Of a stretch of DNA of 64,000 nucleotides, positions 33,265 through 43,775 are shown piece by piece. How positions within the stretch are numbered: the first letter of the stretch is position 1; the number at the start of each line of letters is the position of its first letter. The notes under the pieces are model-generated. The model was not told where the DNA came from. It searched no databases and worked only from the letters and a program-made list of their open reading frames with translations. The stretch spans positions 2,041,839 through 2,105,838 of the forward strand of contig NZ_CP012020.1 in the NCBI RefSeq assembly GCF_001183865.1, given 5' to 3'. The translations under genes were made by a program, and so were the position numbers. This DNA comes from Methylophilus sp. TWE2. Its GTDB lineage: Bacteria > Pseudomonadota > Gammaproteobacteria > Burkholderiales > Methylophilaceae.

Positions 33265-34089
33265 CTATTTAAGCGCAGCAACGACTTTAAGCGCTTCGAC
33301 TGTCGCCTTGACATCGTGCACTCTCAGCAAATGCGCGCCATGCATGGCGCTAATCACCGCCGCAGCCACACTGGCATGCAAACGGGCATCGACATCGTTG
33401 CCAGTCATTTGTCCCAGGACAGACTTGCGGGATAACCCCACCAATAACGGGCAACCCAACTCCAGCAACTGCGGTAATGCTTTGGCCAGTGCGATATTAT
33501 GCGCCCGGGTTTTGCCAAAGCCAAAACCGGGATCCAGCATGATGCGCTGAGGGGCAATGCCTGCCGACAAACAAGTATCGCGTTGTACACGCAAAAACTG
33601 CTTCACTTCGGCGACCACATCTTCATAGTGCGGGGCTATTTGCATGGTTTGCGGCGTGCCCTGCATATGCATGATGCATACGCCAGCATCGCTATTAGCC
33701 ACAGCCTCCAGTGCGCCCTCTTCCTGCAAGCCTCGTATGTCATTCACGATGCTGGCACCAGCAGCAATCGCAGCACGCATGACAGCGGGTTTATAGGTAT
33801 CAATTGAAATCGGGACTGGAATATCTCGTGCTATCAGTGCTTCAATCACTGGAATGACACGTCGCAATTCTTCTTCAAGGGGCACAGGCGTGGCATTTGG
33901 CCGAGTAGACTCACCACCAATATCCAATACGTCTGCGCCTTGTTCGATCAGCTCCAGCGCATGCGCGAGAGCTGCATCTCGATGGTCAAACTGGCCACCA
34001 TCCGAAAAGGAATCAGGCGTGACATTGACGATACCCATGACTTTGGGTGACTCAACATTGAGATGAAAACGTCCACAGTGAAACAGCAT
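33265..34089 (-). CDS. folP: Dihydropteroate synthase
   Basis: 274 residues from the ATG at 34089, which has GGA nine bases upstream; a GTG at 34104 is in frame but has no SD. It condenses p-aminobenzoate with dihydropterin pyrophosphate in folate synthesis and is the sulfonamide target. The signatures GIVNVTPDSFSDGG and DIGGESTRP are both present, as are the SIDTYKP and LDPGFGFGKT blocks. Length is normal. It lies 93 bases after ftsH with a terminator-like hairpin in between. Confidence 0.96.
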   Translation of the reverse strand: MLFHCGRFHLNVESPKVMGIVNVTPDSFSDGGQFDHRDAALAHALELIEQGADVLDIGGESTRPNATPVPLEEELRRVIPVIEALIARDIPVPISIDTYKPAVMRAAIAAGASIVNDIRGLQEEGALEAVANSDAGVCIMHMQGTPQTMQIAPHYEDVVAEVKQFLRVQRDTCLSAGIAPQRIMLDPGFGFGKTRAHNIALAKALPQLLELGCPLLVGLSRKSVLGQMTGNDVDARLHASVAAAVISAMHGAHLLRVHDVKATVEALKVVAALK

Positions 34090-34110
34090 GTCATTGAATT
34101 CCACAAAAAC

Positions 34111-34135
34111 AAAAAGGCTGGCAACTGCCAGCCTT
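34111..34135 (-). terminator. Terminator after ftsH
   Basis: AAGGCTGGC / GCCAGCCTT stem with a 4-base loop. On the minus strand it is followed by TTTTTGTTTTTG. It probably ends most ftsH transcripts before folP, although the folP start lies only about 22 bases further, so folP may depend on read-through. Confidence 0.75.
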
Positions 34136-34181
34136 GTTATTTTAACTGAATGCCGGGGGATAAAACACCCGGCACATCATT

Positions 34182-36092
34182 CTAGACATTACTTTCGGTG
34201 CCATCACCTTTCGCCGTCGGTTGTGGCGTAGGGTTGACGATGGTACCGGTGCCGCTACCACCAGAAGTCATGGTTGGGCCATTTTTCTGTTTAGGCGCAC
34301 GGACTGGTAAACCAGCCATGATGTCGTTGATCTGGTCAGCATCAATGGTTTCAAATTCCATCAACGCCTTGGTCATGGCCTCTACCTTATCACGGTTATC
34401 TTCCAGCAATTTACGCGCAATCGCATATTGCTCGTCGAGGATACGGCGGATTTCAGCATCCACTTTTTGCTGTGTCGCCTCAGACACGGTACGGGAAGAC
34501 ATGCTGCCCATCCATGAATCCTGTTCACTACCCGCGTAAACCATGGTACCCAAGGTGTCAGACATACCAAACTTGGTGACCATGTCACGTGCCATTTTTG
34601 TCGCACGTTCAAAGTCATTCGACGCACCAGTAGACATTTGATTCATGAAAATCTCTTCGGCAATACGGCCGCCGAACAAAATCGAAATGTCTTCCAGCAT
34701 CTTGTCTTTGTAGTTGCTGATACGGTCGTGCTCAGGCAACTGCCAGGTCAGGCCTAACGCCCATCCGCGCGGCATAATGGTCACTTTGTGTACCGGGTCA
34801 GCCTTGGGCAACAGCTTGGCGACTACGGCGTGACCAGATTCGTGATACGCCGTATTCAAGCGCTCTTCCTCACGCATGACCATAGACTTGCGCTCAGGGC
34901 CCATGAAGATTTTGTCTTTGGCATCTTCAAAGTCCTGCATGTCTACGGTGCGCTTATTGCGGCGCGCTGCAAACAGGGCAGCTTCGTTCACCAGGTTGGC
35001 CAAGTCAGCACCACTAAAGCCTGGTGTACCACGGGCCAAGATATCGGCTTTGACGTCCGGGTCAATTGGTACTTTACGCATGTGCACGTTTAAGATCTGC
35101 TCGCGGCCTTTGATATCTGGCAAGCCAACCATCACCTGACGGTCAAAACGGCCTGGACGTAACAACGCTTTATCCAGCACATCAGCACGGTTAGTAGCCG
35201 CAATCACGATGACGCCTGAGTTTGCTTCAAAGCCATCCATCTCAACCAGCATCTGGTTCAGGGTTTGTTCACGTTCATCATTACCGCCACCGGTACCGGC
35301 ACCACGATGACGACCGACGGCATCAATCTCGTCAATAAACACGATACAGGGCGAGTTTTTCTTGGCGGTTTCAAACATGTCACGCACACGTGCAGCACCC
35401 ACGCCGACAAACATTTCAACAAAGTCTGAACCGGAAATGCTGAAGAATGGTACCTTGGCTTCACCCGCAATCGCACGAGCCAGCAAGGTTTTACCAGTCC
35501 CTGGTGGGCCTACCATCAATACGCCACGTGGAATGCGGCCACCCAGTTTCTGGAACTTGCTTGGGTCTTTCAGGAATTCGACCAGTTCAGCCACTTCTTC
35601 CTTGGCTTCGTCACAGCCTGCCACATCGGCAAAGGTTGTACTATTGTTAGACTCGTCCAATTGACGCGCCTTGCTCTTGCCAAATGAGAATGGACCACCG
35701 CCCTTGCCACCACCTTGCATCTGGCGCATGAAGAAAATCCAGACGCCAATCAGCAGAATCATCGGGAACCAGGACACGAAAATGCTCATGAGCATGGATT
35801 CATGCTCTTCTGGTTTGGCTTCCACAATCACGTTATTTTTGAGCAGGTCAGAAACCAGCCATGGATCTGAAGGCGAAAATGTATCGTAGGCTTTACCTTC
35901 ATTGGTTGTCACATGCAGTGAGCGGCCATCAATTTGTACTTTTGCAACACGGCCATCTTTGACCTCTTGCATAAACTGCGAGTAAACCACCTGACCGCTA
36001 CTCCTGCCCGTGCCGTTGAATTGATTAAATACCGTCATCAGCAACAAGGCGATAGCTACCCAAATCGCGATATTCTTCAGTAGATTATTCAA
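34182..36092 (-). CDS. ftsH: ATP-dependent zinc metalloprotease FtsH
   Basis: 636 residues. Two membrane helices (about 5-22 and 102-120) flank a periplasmic domain; the AAA ATPase domain follows with Walker A GPPGTGKT, Walker B IVFIDEID and the second region of homology NRADVLD. The M41 protease domain carries the zinc site HESGH. It extracts and degrades membrane and unstable cytoplasmic proteins. The Gly/Pro-rich C-terminal tail is not conserved. It is downstream of rlmE, as in many proteobacteria, after a 147-base gap in which I see no gene. Confidence 0.97.
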   Translation of the reverse strand: MNNLLKNIAIWVAIALLLMTVFNQFNGTGRSSGQVVYSQFMQEVKDGRVAKVQIDGRSLHVTTNEGKAYDTFSPSDPWLVSDLLKNNVIVEAKPEEHESMLMSIFVSWFPMILLIGVWIFFMRQMQGGGKGGGPFSFGKSKARQLDESNNSTTFADVAGCDEAKEEVAELVEFLKDPSKFQKLGGRIPRGVLMVGPPGTGKTLLARAIAGEAKVPFFSISGSDFVEMFVGVGAARVRDMFETAKKNSPCIVFIDEIDAVGRHRGAGTGGGNDEREQTLNQMLVEMDGFEANSGVIVIAATNRADVLDKALLRPGRFDRQVMVGLPDIKGREQILNVHMRKVPIDPDVKADILARGTPGFSGADLANLVNEAALFAARRNKRTVDMQDFEDAKDKIFMGPERKSMVMREEERLNTAYHESGHAVVAKLLPKADPVHKVTIMPRGWALGLTWQLPEHDRISNYKDKMLEDISILFGGRIAEEIFMNQMSTGASNDFERATKMARDMVTKFGMSDTLGTMVYAGSEQDSWMGSMSSRTVSEATQQKVDAEIRRILDEQYAIARKLLEDNRDKVEAMTKALMEFETIDADQINDIMAGLPVRAPKQKNGPTMTSGGSGTGTIVNPTPQPTAKGDGTESNV

Positions 36093-36239
36093 AGTGGTTC
36101 CTTAACTTTAAAAACAAAAGGCAGGGAGAATCCCTAAGAAAACAATGGAGGCAAAACCAAAGATTTCAAGCCTTGATGGCATTGTATACCCAATTTTTTG
36201 CTTGTGCGACGAAAACTAAACGTGTAAAAGCCCTGCATT

Positions 36240-36860
36240 TCAAGGTTTTCGATTTTGCCCCAGCAAATAGACTTCGCTGCTGCGATCACGTGAAGCTTTT
36301 GGCTTGCGCGTGACCACTTTTTCAAACTGGCCGCGCATCTGTTTCACAATTTCCTCAAATCCGCTGCCAATGAAAACTTTGACCAGAAAATTGCCGCCCG
36401 GTTTCAACCATTGCTGACAAAAATCGAGCGCGAGCTCGGTCAAATATGTTGCACCGGCCTGGTCCACATCCTTAACGCCGCTCATATTCGGTGCCATATC
36501 GGCAATGACCAGGTCCACTAGTTTGCCATTGAGTGAGGATTCGAGTTTTTTCAGCACCTCTTCTTCGCGAAAATCACCGCAAATAAAGTCCACCCCAGGG
36601 ATAGGATGCATGTCCAAGATATCAAGTGCGATGACTCGCCCTTGACCCTTGATACGTTGCACTGCCACCTGTGACCAACTGCCAGGCGTGGATCCCAGAT
36701 CCACCACCGTCATCCCTGGTTTGATCAGTTTGTCTTTATCGTCAATCTCCAGAAGTTTATAGGCGGCACGGGCGCGGTAACCATCTTTTTGTGCGCGCTT
36801 CACAAACTCGTCATTGAGATGCTCTTGCATCCATGCCTTACTGGTTTTGGAGGGTTTCAT
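36240..36860 (-). CDS. rlmE: 23S rRNA (uridine-2'-O)-methyltransferase
   Basis: 206 residues, RrmJ/FtsJ family. It methylates U2552 of 23S rRNA in the large subunit. The SAM-binding motif is [15 protein letters not shown]; the usual form is GAAPGGWSQ, so two small residues differ. The catalytic Lys-Asp-Lys-Glu tetrad positions fit [18 protein letters not shown] and SSEVYL. The gene is divergent from yhbY with 56 bases between the starts, the same arrangement as in E. coli (yhbY/rrmJ-ftsH). Confidence 0.95.
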   Translation of the reverse strand: MKPSKTSKAWMQEHLNDEFVKRAQKDGYRARAAYKLLEIDDKDKLIKPGMTVVDLGSTPGSWSQVAVQRIKGQGRVIALDILDMHPIPGVDFICGDFREEEVLKKLESSLNGKLVDLVIADMAPNMSGVKDVDQAGATYLTELALDFCQQWLKPGGNFLVKVFIGSGFEEIVKQMRGQFEKVVTRKPKASRDRSSEVYLLGQNRKP

Positions 36861-36916
36861 AGGGGGAATTCCTGCTTCATGCTAAAATGCGAACTGTTTT
36901 CAAGGAATATTTTTGC

Positions 36917-37225
36917 ATGCAATTAAACAGCAAACAAATCGCTTATTTACGTGGCCTGGCACACAATTTAAATCCTGTGGTCATGATAGGCAACAATGGC
37001 TTGACCGAAGCCGTGTTAAAAGAAATTGATGTCAGCCTCAATGCCCATGAACTGATTAAAGTCCAAGTCGCAGGAGATGACCGCGAACTGCGCAAATCCC
37101 TGCTGGAAGAAATTGCCGACAAGGCGAATGCGATTGCGGTACACCATATTGGCAAACAACTGGTATTTTACCGTGCTAGCGAAACCGTTAAAGCTTCTGC
37201 CAAGATCGTCATTCCAAAACTGTAA
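36917..37225 (+). CDS. yhbY: CRS1/YhbY-type RNA-binding protein
   Basis: 102 residues from the ATG at 36917 (MQLNSKQIAY), with AAGGA upstream; an earlier in-frame start at 36887 would overlap the promoter of rlmE. It is a single CRM domain with the GNNGLTEAVLKEID motif (GxxG loop). YhbY associates with pre-50S ribosomes in E. coli; this gene pairs with the divergent rRNA methylase gene, which fits a ribosome-assembly role. It ends at a perfect terminator. Confidence 0.93.
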   Translation: MQLNSKQIAYLRGLAHNLNPVVMIGNNGLTEAVLKEIDVSLNAHELIKVQVAGDDRELRKSLLEEIADKANAIAVHHIGKQLVFYRASETVKASAKIVIPKL

Positions 37226-37239
37226 ATTCAGCGTCAATC

Positions 37240-37275
37240 AATAAAAAACGCGCATTTAATTGCGCGTTTTTTATT
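37240..37275. terminator. Bidirectional rho-independent terminator
   Basis: Perfect 15-bp stem AATAAAAAACGCGCA / TGCGCGTTTTTTATT with a 6-base loop. It serves yhbY (plus) and the DUF4149 gene (minus). Confidence 0.9.
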
Positions 37276-37279
37276 GGCC

Positions 37280-37735
37280 TTATCTGGATTTCACCACCAG
37301 CCAGACTCCCAGTAAACACTCTACCAGGTAAGCAATACTGGCAACGCCATGCCAAGTCCTGAATCGGCTGGCAAATACGCTTTGCATCACGTCATTAGGC
37401 AGGGCGCTGGCTTTCAATTGTGCCAGCAAGGGTTGAATGCCAAACTCACCAATCAGCACCAGCACCCACATCACGAAAACCACCCAGAACAACCCTTGCT
37501 TGAAGGCAGAAAAGCCTTCACTTGCCAAACGCTGCACTAGCAACCATAAGCCACTGCCCAGGCCGATATAGCTGACGATCGTAAACAATCTGCCAGCCAC
37601 CTGCCCGGCAAGCTGGCGGTCAGGAATGGTCTGGAACAATACGCTGGCAGTGATGGCGGTCATCCATAAAGCACCAACCCAAAATGTTAGCAGCAAGGGA
37701 TTCAACCAACCTGTCAGTCCTGATTGCCTGGCCAT
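37280..37735 (-). CDS. DUF4149-type membrane protein
   Basis: 151 residues with four hydrophobic segments (about 13-35, 48-66, 80-97, 130-148). The pattern FWVGALWMTAITASVLF near the N-terminus and the motif FRTWHGVAS before the last helix resemble the DUF4149/TMEM205-like family of betaproteobacteria. No catalytic residues are evident. It follows greA by 27 bases on the same strand and is probably the last gene of the dapB-carA-carB-greA run. Function unknown. Confidence 0.72.
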   Translation of the reverse strand: MARQSGLTGWLNPLLLTFWVGALWMTAITASVLFQTIPDRQLAGQVAGRLFTIVSYIGLGSGLWLLVQRLASEGFSAFKQGLFWVVFVMWVLVLIGEFGIQPLLAQLKASALPNDVMQSVFASRFRTWHGVASIAYLVECLLGVWLVVKSR

Positions 37736-37762
37736 GCTTATGCACTCCTAAACAACATACGC

Positions 37763-38245
37763 TTAAACGTAAAGTACTTCGATAATTTCGTACTCTTTGA
37801 TACCACCAGGTGACTGGACTTCCACCACTTCACCTTCTGATTTGCCAATCAGGCCACGTGCAATCGGTGAGCTAACTGAAATTTTACCATTCTTGATATC
37901 AGCTTCATCCTCACCTACGATCTGGTAAGTTTTGGCATCCCCTGAATCCAGGTCTTCAAAACGGACAGTGGCGCCAAACACCACGCGACCTTCAGCGTTC
38001 AAGGTGGTCGGATCGATGATCTGCAAATTGGACAGCTTTGCTTCTAGCTCAGAGATACGCCCTTCAATAAAACTCTGGCGCTCTTTGGCGGACTCATACT
38101 CAGCATTTTCAGACAAATCCCCCTGCGCACGCGCCTCTGCAATCGCCTGGATGATATTGGGTCTGTCCACAGCTCGTAAACGTTGTAATTCTTCCTTGAG
38201 CAATTCTGCACCTCTCACGGTGACAGGAATCTGATGTACTGCCAT
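37763..38245 (-). CDS. greA: Transcription elongation factor GreA
   Basis: 160 residues. It rescues backtracked RNA polymerase by stimulating transcript cleavage. The N-terminal coiled coil carries the acidic tip [16 protein letters not shown] with the key Asp and Glu residues, and the C-terminal FKBP-like domain has [18 protein letters not shown]. Length is normal (E. coli 158). It is separated from carB by a strong terminator, so it probably has its own promoter in the 92-base gap. Confidence 0.97.
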   Translation of the reverse strand: MAVHQIPVTVRGAELLKEELQRLRAVDRPNIIQAIAEARAQGDLSENAEYESAKERQSFIEGRISELEAKLSNLQIIDPTTLNAEGRVVFGATVRFEDLDSGDAKTYQIVGEDEADIKNGKISVSSPIARGLIGKSEGEVVEVQSPGGIKEYEIIEVLYV

Positions 38246-38270
38246 GTTGAAATACCTTCAAAAAATGAGT

Positions 38271-38311
38271 ATAAAAAAAATAAACCACACCCGGATGAGC
38301 GTGGCTTATTT
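38271..38311 (-). terminator. Terminator after carB
   Basis: On the minus strand an 11-bp stem pairs AAATAAGCCAC with GTGGTTTATTT (one G-U), followed by a run of T. It ends the carAB transcript just before greA. Confidence 0.85.
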
Positions 38312-38337
38312 CAAATATCAATTAAGCCTAGTGTATG

Positions 38338-41300
38338 TTAAGCAAGGCGTTTGTGCAAGTCTTGCACCGAATAGACATCCATGTCCTTGCTTTGAGCCAT
38401 CCCGATACACGCCGCACGTGCACCCGCCAATGTCGTGTAGTAAGTCACCTTGTTTTGCAAGGCACTACGGCGGATTTCGTACGAATCGGTAATCGCTTTT
38501 TTGTCTTCAGTCACATTGACAATCAAACTGATCTCATCGTTCTTGATCATATCGACAATATGCGGACGACCTTCGGCAACCTTGTTTACCGGCGTCACAT
38601 CCAGGCCCTGTTCAGCCAGCGCCCGAGCCGTACCTTTGGTGGCCACCAGTGTAAAGCCCAGCTTGACCAGGTCTTTAGCAATATCGATCACTTTTTTGTG
38701 GTCTTCATTACGCACGCTGATAAAAGCCCTGCCGCCAGTAGGCATTTTGACAGATGCCCCCAATTGCGACTTCACGAATGCTTCTGCAAAGGTATTGCCA
38801 ACCCCCATCACTTCGCCGGTCGATTTCATTTCCGGGCCCAGGATAGTATCCACACCTGGGAACTTGATGAATGGGAACACGGCTTCTTTGACAGAGTAAT
38901 AAGGCGGAATCACTTCCTTGGTCACGCCTTGTGATTTCAGGGTCTGACCCGCCATACAACGCGCAGCAATCTTTGCCAGTTGCAAACCACAGGCTTTGGA
39001 CACAAACGGGACTGTCCGTGATGCGCGCGGGTTGACCTCCAGCACATACACCACTTCGCCCTGCTCTGTATTCTGCACGGCAAACTGTACATTCATCAGA
39101 CCTTTAACGCCCAACGCTTTGGCCATTTGCACGGTTTGTCTGCGTAATTCATCTTGCAGGCTATCGCTGAGGCTATAAGGTGGTAATGAACAGGCGGAAT
39201 CACCGGAGTGCACACCGGCTTGTTCCACGTGCTGCATGATGCCGCCGATCAACACATCTTCGCCATCGCTGAGCGCATCCACATCCACCTCGATCGCATC
39301 ATTGAGGAAGCGGTCCAGCAAGACTGGAGACTCGTTTGAAACCTTCACGGCCTCACGCATGTAGCGCTCAAGCTGGCTTTGCTCATGCACGATTTCCATC
39401 GCACGGCCGCCCAATACATAAGAAGGACGCACCACCAGTGGATAACCGATTTCGGTTGCCAGGCGGATCGCTTCTTCAGGTGCACGTGCCGTGCGGTTAG
39501 GCGGCTGCTTGAGGTTCAGGCTATGCAGCATCTGCTGGAAACGCTCACGGTCTTCAGCACGGTCAATCGCATCTGGGGTCGTGCCAATGATAGGCACACC
39601 GGCTTTTTCCAGGTCACGCGCTAGCTTGAGTGGCGTTTGACCCCCGTATTGCACGATCACGCCAACCGGTTTTTCGATGTTCACAATTTCCAGTACATCT
39701 TCCAATGTCACTGGTTCGAAGTACAGACGATCAGAAGTATCGTAATCGGTAGAAACAGTTTCCGGGTTACAGTTAACCATAATGGTTTCGTAACCATCTT
39801 CGCGCATCGCAAAAGCGGCATGTACGCAGCAATAGTCAAACTCAATACCCTGGCCGATACGGTTAGGGCCACCGCCCAATACCATGATTTTTTTCTTGTC
39901 GGTCGGATTGGATTCGCACTCTTCTTCATAAGTGGAATACATATAGGCCGTATTAGTCGCGAACTCAGCCGCACAGGTATCCACGCGCTTGTATACCGGA
40001 CGCACATTCAGTGCCTGACGGAAAGCACGCACGGCATGCTGATCGGTATTCAGCAATTTGGCCAGACGGCGGTCAGAGAAGCCTTTACGCTTCAAGCGGA
40101 ACAACGTGTCTTTATTGAGGTCAGCTAGGGACTTGGTAGACAAAGAAAGTTCAAGCTTGATGATTTCTTCAATCTGCACCAGGAACCAGCGGTCGATTTT
40201 AGTGATATCAAAAACTTCATCTACACTCATACCCAGGCGGAATGCGTCAGCCACATACCAGATACGCTCTGGCCCCGGCTCGCCCATTTCCTTGACGATA
40301 CGGTCTTTGTCATCGGTGAGGGGATCCAGCCCATCCACGCCGACTTCCAGACCACGCAAAGCCTTTTGGAAAGATTCCTGGAAGCTGCGGCCCATGGCCA
40401 TCACTTCACCCACAGACTTCATCTGCGTGGTCAAGCGGCTGTCCGCCTGCGGGAATTTTTCAAACGCAAACCGTGGCACTTTGGTGACCACATAGTCAAT
40501 TGAGGGCTCGAATGAAGCCGGGGTCTGTCCACCGGTAATTTCATTACGCAACTCGTCCAGCGTAAAGCCGACGGCCAGCTTGGCAGCGACTTTGGCAATC
40601 GGGAAACCGGTCGCTTTGGAAGCCAACGCAGATGAGCGCGACACACGCGGGTTCATCTCAATGACAATCATGCGGCCATCATTCGGGTTAATGGCAAACT
40701 GAACGTTGGAACCACCGGTATCGACACCGATCTCGCGCAACACTGCCAAAGAAGCATTACGCATGATCTGGTACTCTTTATCAGTCAGGGTTTGTGCAGG
40801 CGCAACGGTAATACTGTCGCCAGTGTGCACACCCATAGGGTCCAGGTTTTCGATCGAACAGATGATGATGCAGTTATCCGCTTTATCACGGACCACTTCC
40901 ATCTCGTATTCTTTCCAACCCAGCAATGACTCTTCAATCAATAATTCATTGGTTGGGGAGGCATCCAGGCCGCGCTCGCAAATGGCGATAAATTCTTCAC
41001 GGTTATAGGCAATACCACCACCGCTGCCGCCCATGGTGAACGAAGGACGGATAATCGCTGGGTAACCAATCGTCGCTTGTACCTGCAACGCCTCTTCCAG
41101 GCTGTGCGCGATGGCAGAGCGTGCAGAACCCAGACCAATTTTGGTCATGGCTTCTTTAAACTTTTGGCGGTCTTCGGCTTTATCAATCGCCTCTTTGGTC
41201 GCACCAATCAGTTCTACATTGTATTTCTGCAACACGCCATGCTTGTCCAGATCTAAGGCACAGTTCAGTGCAGTCTGGCCGCCCATGGTTGGCAGCAACG

Positions 41301-41553
41301 CATCAGGGCGCTCTTTTTCAATAATCTTCTCGACAATTTGCCAGGTAATCGGCTCGATATAAGTCGCATCTGCCATTTCCGGGTCAGTCATGATGGTGGC
41401 CGGATTGGAGTTCACCAAAATGACACGATACCCTTCTTCGCGCAGGGCCTTACACGCTTGCGCGCCAGAGTAGTCAAACTCACAGGCCTGACCAATGACA
41501 ATCGGACCTGCACCGATAATCAGGATACTTTTAATGTCGGTTCTTTTTGCCAT
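38338..41553 (-). CDS. carB: Carbamoyl-phosphate synthase large subunit
   Basis: 1071 residues, close to the E. coli length of 1073. It makes carbamoyl phosphate from bicarbonate, ammonia (from CarA) and two ATP for pyrimidine and arginine synthesis. Two homologous ATP-grasp halves are visible ([11 protein letters not shown] in the first, [13 protein letters not shown] in the second), with [17 protein letters not shown] at the N-terminus and [17 protein letters not shown] at the start of the second half. The C-terminal MGS-like allosteric domain follows. Its ATG overlaps the carA stop by one base (TAATG), giving coupled translation. Confidence 0.98.
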   Translation of the reverse strand: MAKRTDIKSILIIGAGPIVIGQACEFDYSGAQACKALREEGYRVILVNSNPATIMTDPEMADATYIEPITWQIVEKIIEKERPDALLPTMGGQTALNCALDLDKHGVLQKYNVELIGATKEAIDKAEDRQKFKEAMTKIGLGSARSAIAHSLEEALQVQATIGYPAIIRPSFTMGGSGGGIAYNREEFIAICERGLDASPTNELLIEESLLGWKEYEMEVVRDKADNCIIICSIENLDPMGVHTGDSITVAPAQTLTDKEYQIMRNASLAVLREIGVDTGGSNVQFAINPNDGRMIVIEMNPRVSRSSALASKATGFPIAKVAAKLAVGFTLDELRNEITGGQTPASFEPSIDYVVTKVPRFAFEKFPQADSRLTTQMKSVGEVMAMGRSFQESFQKALRGLEVGVDGLDPLTDDKDRIVKEMGEPGPERIWYVADAFRLGMSVDEVFDITKIDRWFLVQIEEIIKLELSLSTKSLADLNKDTLFRLKRKGFSDRRLAKLLNTDQHAVRAFRQALNVRPVYKRVDTCAAEFATNTAYMYSTYEEECESNPTDKKKIMVLGGGPNRIGQGIEFDYCCVHAAFAMREDGYETIMVNCNPETVSTDYDTSDRLYFEPVTLEDVLEIVNIEKPVGVIVQYGGQTPLKLARDLEKAGVPIIGTTPDAIDRAEDRERFQQMLHSLNLKQPPNRTARAPEEAIRLATEIGYPLVVRPSYVLGGRAMEIVHEQSQLERYMREAVKVSNESPVLLDRFLNDAIEVDVDALSDGEDVLIGGIMQHVEQAGVHSGDSACSLPPYSLSDSLQDELRRQTVQMAKALGVKGLMNVQFAVQNTEQGEVVYVLEVNPRASRTVPFVSKACGLQLAKIAARCMAGQTLKSQGVTKEVIPPYYSVKEAVFPFIKFPGVDTILGPEMKSTGEVMGVGNTFAEAFVKSQLGASVKMPTGGRAFISVRNEDHKKVIDIAKDLVKLGFTLVATKGTARALAEQGLDVTPVNKVAEGRPHIVDMIKNDEISLIVNVTEDKKAITDSYEIRRSALQNKVTYYTTLAGARAACIGMAQSKDMDVYSVQDLHKRLA

Positions 41554-42692
41554 TAGATGGACTTTCTTTCTTGCATTAACTGGATAAAGCGGTCAAACAA
41601 CACGCTCATTTCTTGCGGACCCGGGCTGGCCTCAGGGTGCCCCTGGAAGCTGAATGCTGGTTTGTCAGTACGTGCAATGCCTTGCAAGCTACCGTCAAAC
41701 AGCGACACATGCGTCACTTTCACATTCTCTGGCAATGTTGCCGGGTCAGCTGCAAAACCATGGTTTTGGCTGGTAATGTAAACGCGCTTGCTTTCCACAT
41801 CCTGTACCGGATGGTTGGCGCCGTGATGGCCGAACTTCATCTTCAGTGTTTTGGCGCCACTCGCCAGTGCCAGCAACTGGTGACCCAGGCAAATACCAAA
41901 GGTTGGAATGCCGGTATCCACCAGGGTTTTGATGGCCTTGATTGCATAATCGCAAGGCTCCGGGTCACCAGGGCCATTGGAGAGGAAGATGCCATCTGGC
42001 TTGTAAGCCAAGGCCTGCTCGGCTGTGGCTTGCGCTGGCAATACCGTCACTTTACAGCCACGTGAAACCAGCATGCGCAGAATGTTACGTTTCACGCCAT
42101 AATCAAACGCCACCACATGAAACTGGCCGCTACCCGTTTTACTAAAGCCTGAGCCTAGCTCCCATTCCGTTTCGGTAAACTGATAAGGCTGGGTACAGCT
42201 GACCACTTTGGCCAGGTCCATCCCGGCCAAACCAGGAAAACCCTTAGCCAAGGCTAGCGCCTGAGCTTCATCGACAGATTCGCCTGCCATGATACAACCG
42301 GCCTGTGCGCCTTTTTCACGAAGAATGCGTGTCAGTTTACGCGTATCGATATCTGCAATTGCCACCACGTTGTTGGCTTTGAGATAATCGGAAAGATTTT
42401 GTTCACTGCGGAAATTGCTTTCCAATAAGGGCAGGTCACGAATGATCAGACCCGCAGCATAGACTTTGCCTGACTCAACATCTTCACTATTGGTACCATA
42501 GTTGCCAATGTGAGGATAAGTCAGTGTCACGATTTGTTCGGTATAGGAAGGATCGGTAAGGATTTCCTGATAACCGGTGATGGAAGTGTTGAACACCACC
42601 TCACCGACCGTATGACCGGAAGCGCCAATGCTAATGCCCTTAAAAACAGTTCCATCTGCTAACACTAAAATCGCTGGAATTGTTTTTGACAC
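41553..42692 (-). CDS. carA: Carbamoyl-phosphate synthase small subunit
   Basis: 379 residues from a GTG at 42692. That start is favoured over an in-frame ATG at 42746 because a full AAGGAG lies seven bases upstream and the protein then begins as expected ([13 protein letters not shown]). It is the glutaminase subunit supplying ammonia to CarB. The class I amidotransferase nucleophile is in [13 protein letters not shown], with the His/Glu pair near [13 protein letters not shown]. The upstream 228 bases to dapB contain a hairpin (42783-42815). Confidence 0.97.
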   Translation of the reverse strand: MSKTIPAILVLADGTVFKGISIGASGHTVGEVVFNTSITGYQEILTDPSYTEQIVTLTYPHIGNYGTNSEDVESGKVYAAGLIIRDLPLLESNFRSEQNLSDYLKANNVVAIADIDTRKLTRILREKGAQAGCIMAGESVDEAQALALAKGFPGLAGMDLAKVVSCTQPYQFTETEWELGSGFSKTGSGQFHVVAFDYGVKRNILRMLVSRGCKVTVLPAQATAEQALAYKPDGIFLSNGPGDPEPCDYAIKAIKTLVDTGIPTFGICLGHQLLALASGAKTLKMKFGHHGANHPVQDVESKRVYITSQNHGFAADPATLPENVKVTHVSLFDGSLQGIARTDKPAFSFQGHPEASPGPQEMSVLFDRFIQLMQERKSI

Positions 42693-42698
42693 CTTTAG

Positions 42699-42704
42699 CT
42701 CCTT
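42699..42704 (-). promoter_or_regulatory. Strong Shine-Dalgarno deciding the carA GTG start
   Basis: AAGGAG on the minus strand, seven bases before the GTG at 42692. It supports the shorter CarA and rules against the ATG 54 bases upstream. Confidence 0.8.
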
Positions 42705-42782
42705 AAGTTTGATACGAAACACATCTGGATGATGGCTCACAGTCAAGCTTTAGGGGATAAAGCCGCGGTGAGTAGATGTGCA

Positions 42783-42815
42783 AAACGGGAAAAGCTTGTT
42801 GGACTCTTCCCGTTT
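42783..42815 (-). promoter_or_regulatory. Hairpin between dapB and carA (terminator or attenuator)
   Basis: AAACGGGAA / TTCCCGTTT, a 9-bp perfect stem with a 15-base loop, followed on the minus strand by TTTTGC. It may be a weak terminator of dapB or a control element in the carA leader, about 90 bases before the carA start. Confidence 0.5.
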
Positions 42816-42920
42816 CAGAATTGCAGCATTATAGCGCAAATTGACAACCCACTCAAGGGCAACTCAGAAGCAAACATGGATTCAAGCCTGACGTTGATTA
42901 GGCAAGAAATCTATTGAAAA

Positions 42921-43727
42921 TCAGGTTTTCTCAAACCCCAGCACATCACGCATGTCAAATAACCCCTTAGGTTTATCTGCCAGGAACTTGGCTGCACGCA
43001 ATGCGCCTTGTGCAAATGTGGCACGGCTTGAAGCCTTGTGCGTCAACTCCACGCGCTCGCCAACTCCAGCCAGCACAACAGTATGATCGCCCACCACGTC
43101 GCCGCCGCGCAGCGTGGCAAAACCAATGGTGCCTGCTTCGCGCTCACCAGTCACCCCTTCGCGCGCATACACAGCACAATCGTTCAACGCTTTATCAATC
43201 CCTTTAGCAGCCGCCTCACCCAACCGTAAAGCCGTGCCTGAAGGTGCATCTATTTTATGGCGGTGATGCATTTCGACCACTTCAATATCATAACCTTCAT
43301 TGAGCACGCGTGCGGCTTGCTCAACTAGGTTAATCAAAAGAGTGACCCCTACGCTCATGTTTGGCGCAAATACGATACCAATATTTTTGGACGCCGCCTC
43401 AATACTGGACTTTTCAGTCTCACTAAACCCGGTAGTACCAATCACTAATTTAACGTTGGCTTGCTGACAAGCTTGTAAATATTGCATACTGGCTTCCGGG
43501 CGAGTGAAATCCACCAGCACATCGGCACCGGCCAATGCGGCATGGATGTCAGCCGTGATTTTTACGCCACTGACCTTGCCAAACTGCTCGCCTGCATCCC
43601 GTCCTATCATGGCGCTTTCAGCACGATCAAGTGCCGCATGCAAATGCAAGCCGTTATCAGAAAAAACTCCATCCAGTAAGGCATGCCCCATACGACCAGA
43701 CACGCCAGCAATCACTACTTTCAACAT
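42921..43727 (-). CDS. dapB: 4-hydroxy-tetrahydrodipicolinate reductase
   Basis: 268 residues. It reduces the dihydrodipicolinate-pathway intermediate with NAD(P)H for lysine and diaminopimelate synthesis. The N-terminal nucleotide motif is VAGVSGRMGHAL, the mid-domain has DFTRPEA and GTTGFSE, and the catalytic signature is EMHHRHKIDAPSGTALRLGE. Complete and of normal length. It lies 48 bases downstream of the long bamE gene on the same strand. Confidence 0.97.
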   Translation of the reverse strand: MLKVVIAGVSGRMGHALLDGVFSDNGLHLHAALDRAESAMIGRDAGEQFGKVSGVKITADIHAALAGADVLVDFTRPEASMQYLQACQQANVKLVIGTTGFSETEKSSIEAASKNIGIVFAPNMSVGVTLLINLVEQAARVLNEGYDIEVVEMHHRHKIDAPSGTALRLGEAAAKGIDKALNDCAVYAREGVTGEREAGTIGFATLRGGDVVGDHTVVLAGVGERVELTHKASSRATFAQGALRAAKFLADKPKGLFDMRDVLGFEKT

Positions 43728-43775
43728 AACTCACTCAATTATTTTTAATACTTAAACCGCGACATCAGCAGGCCA

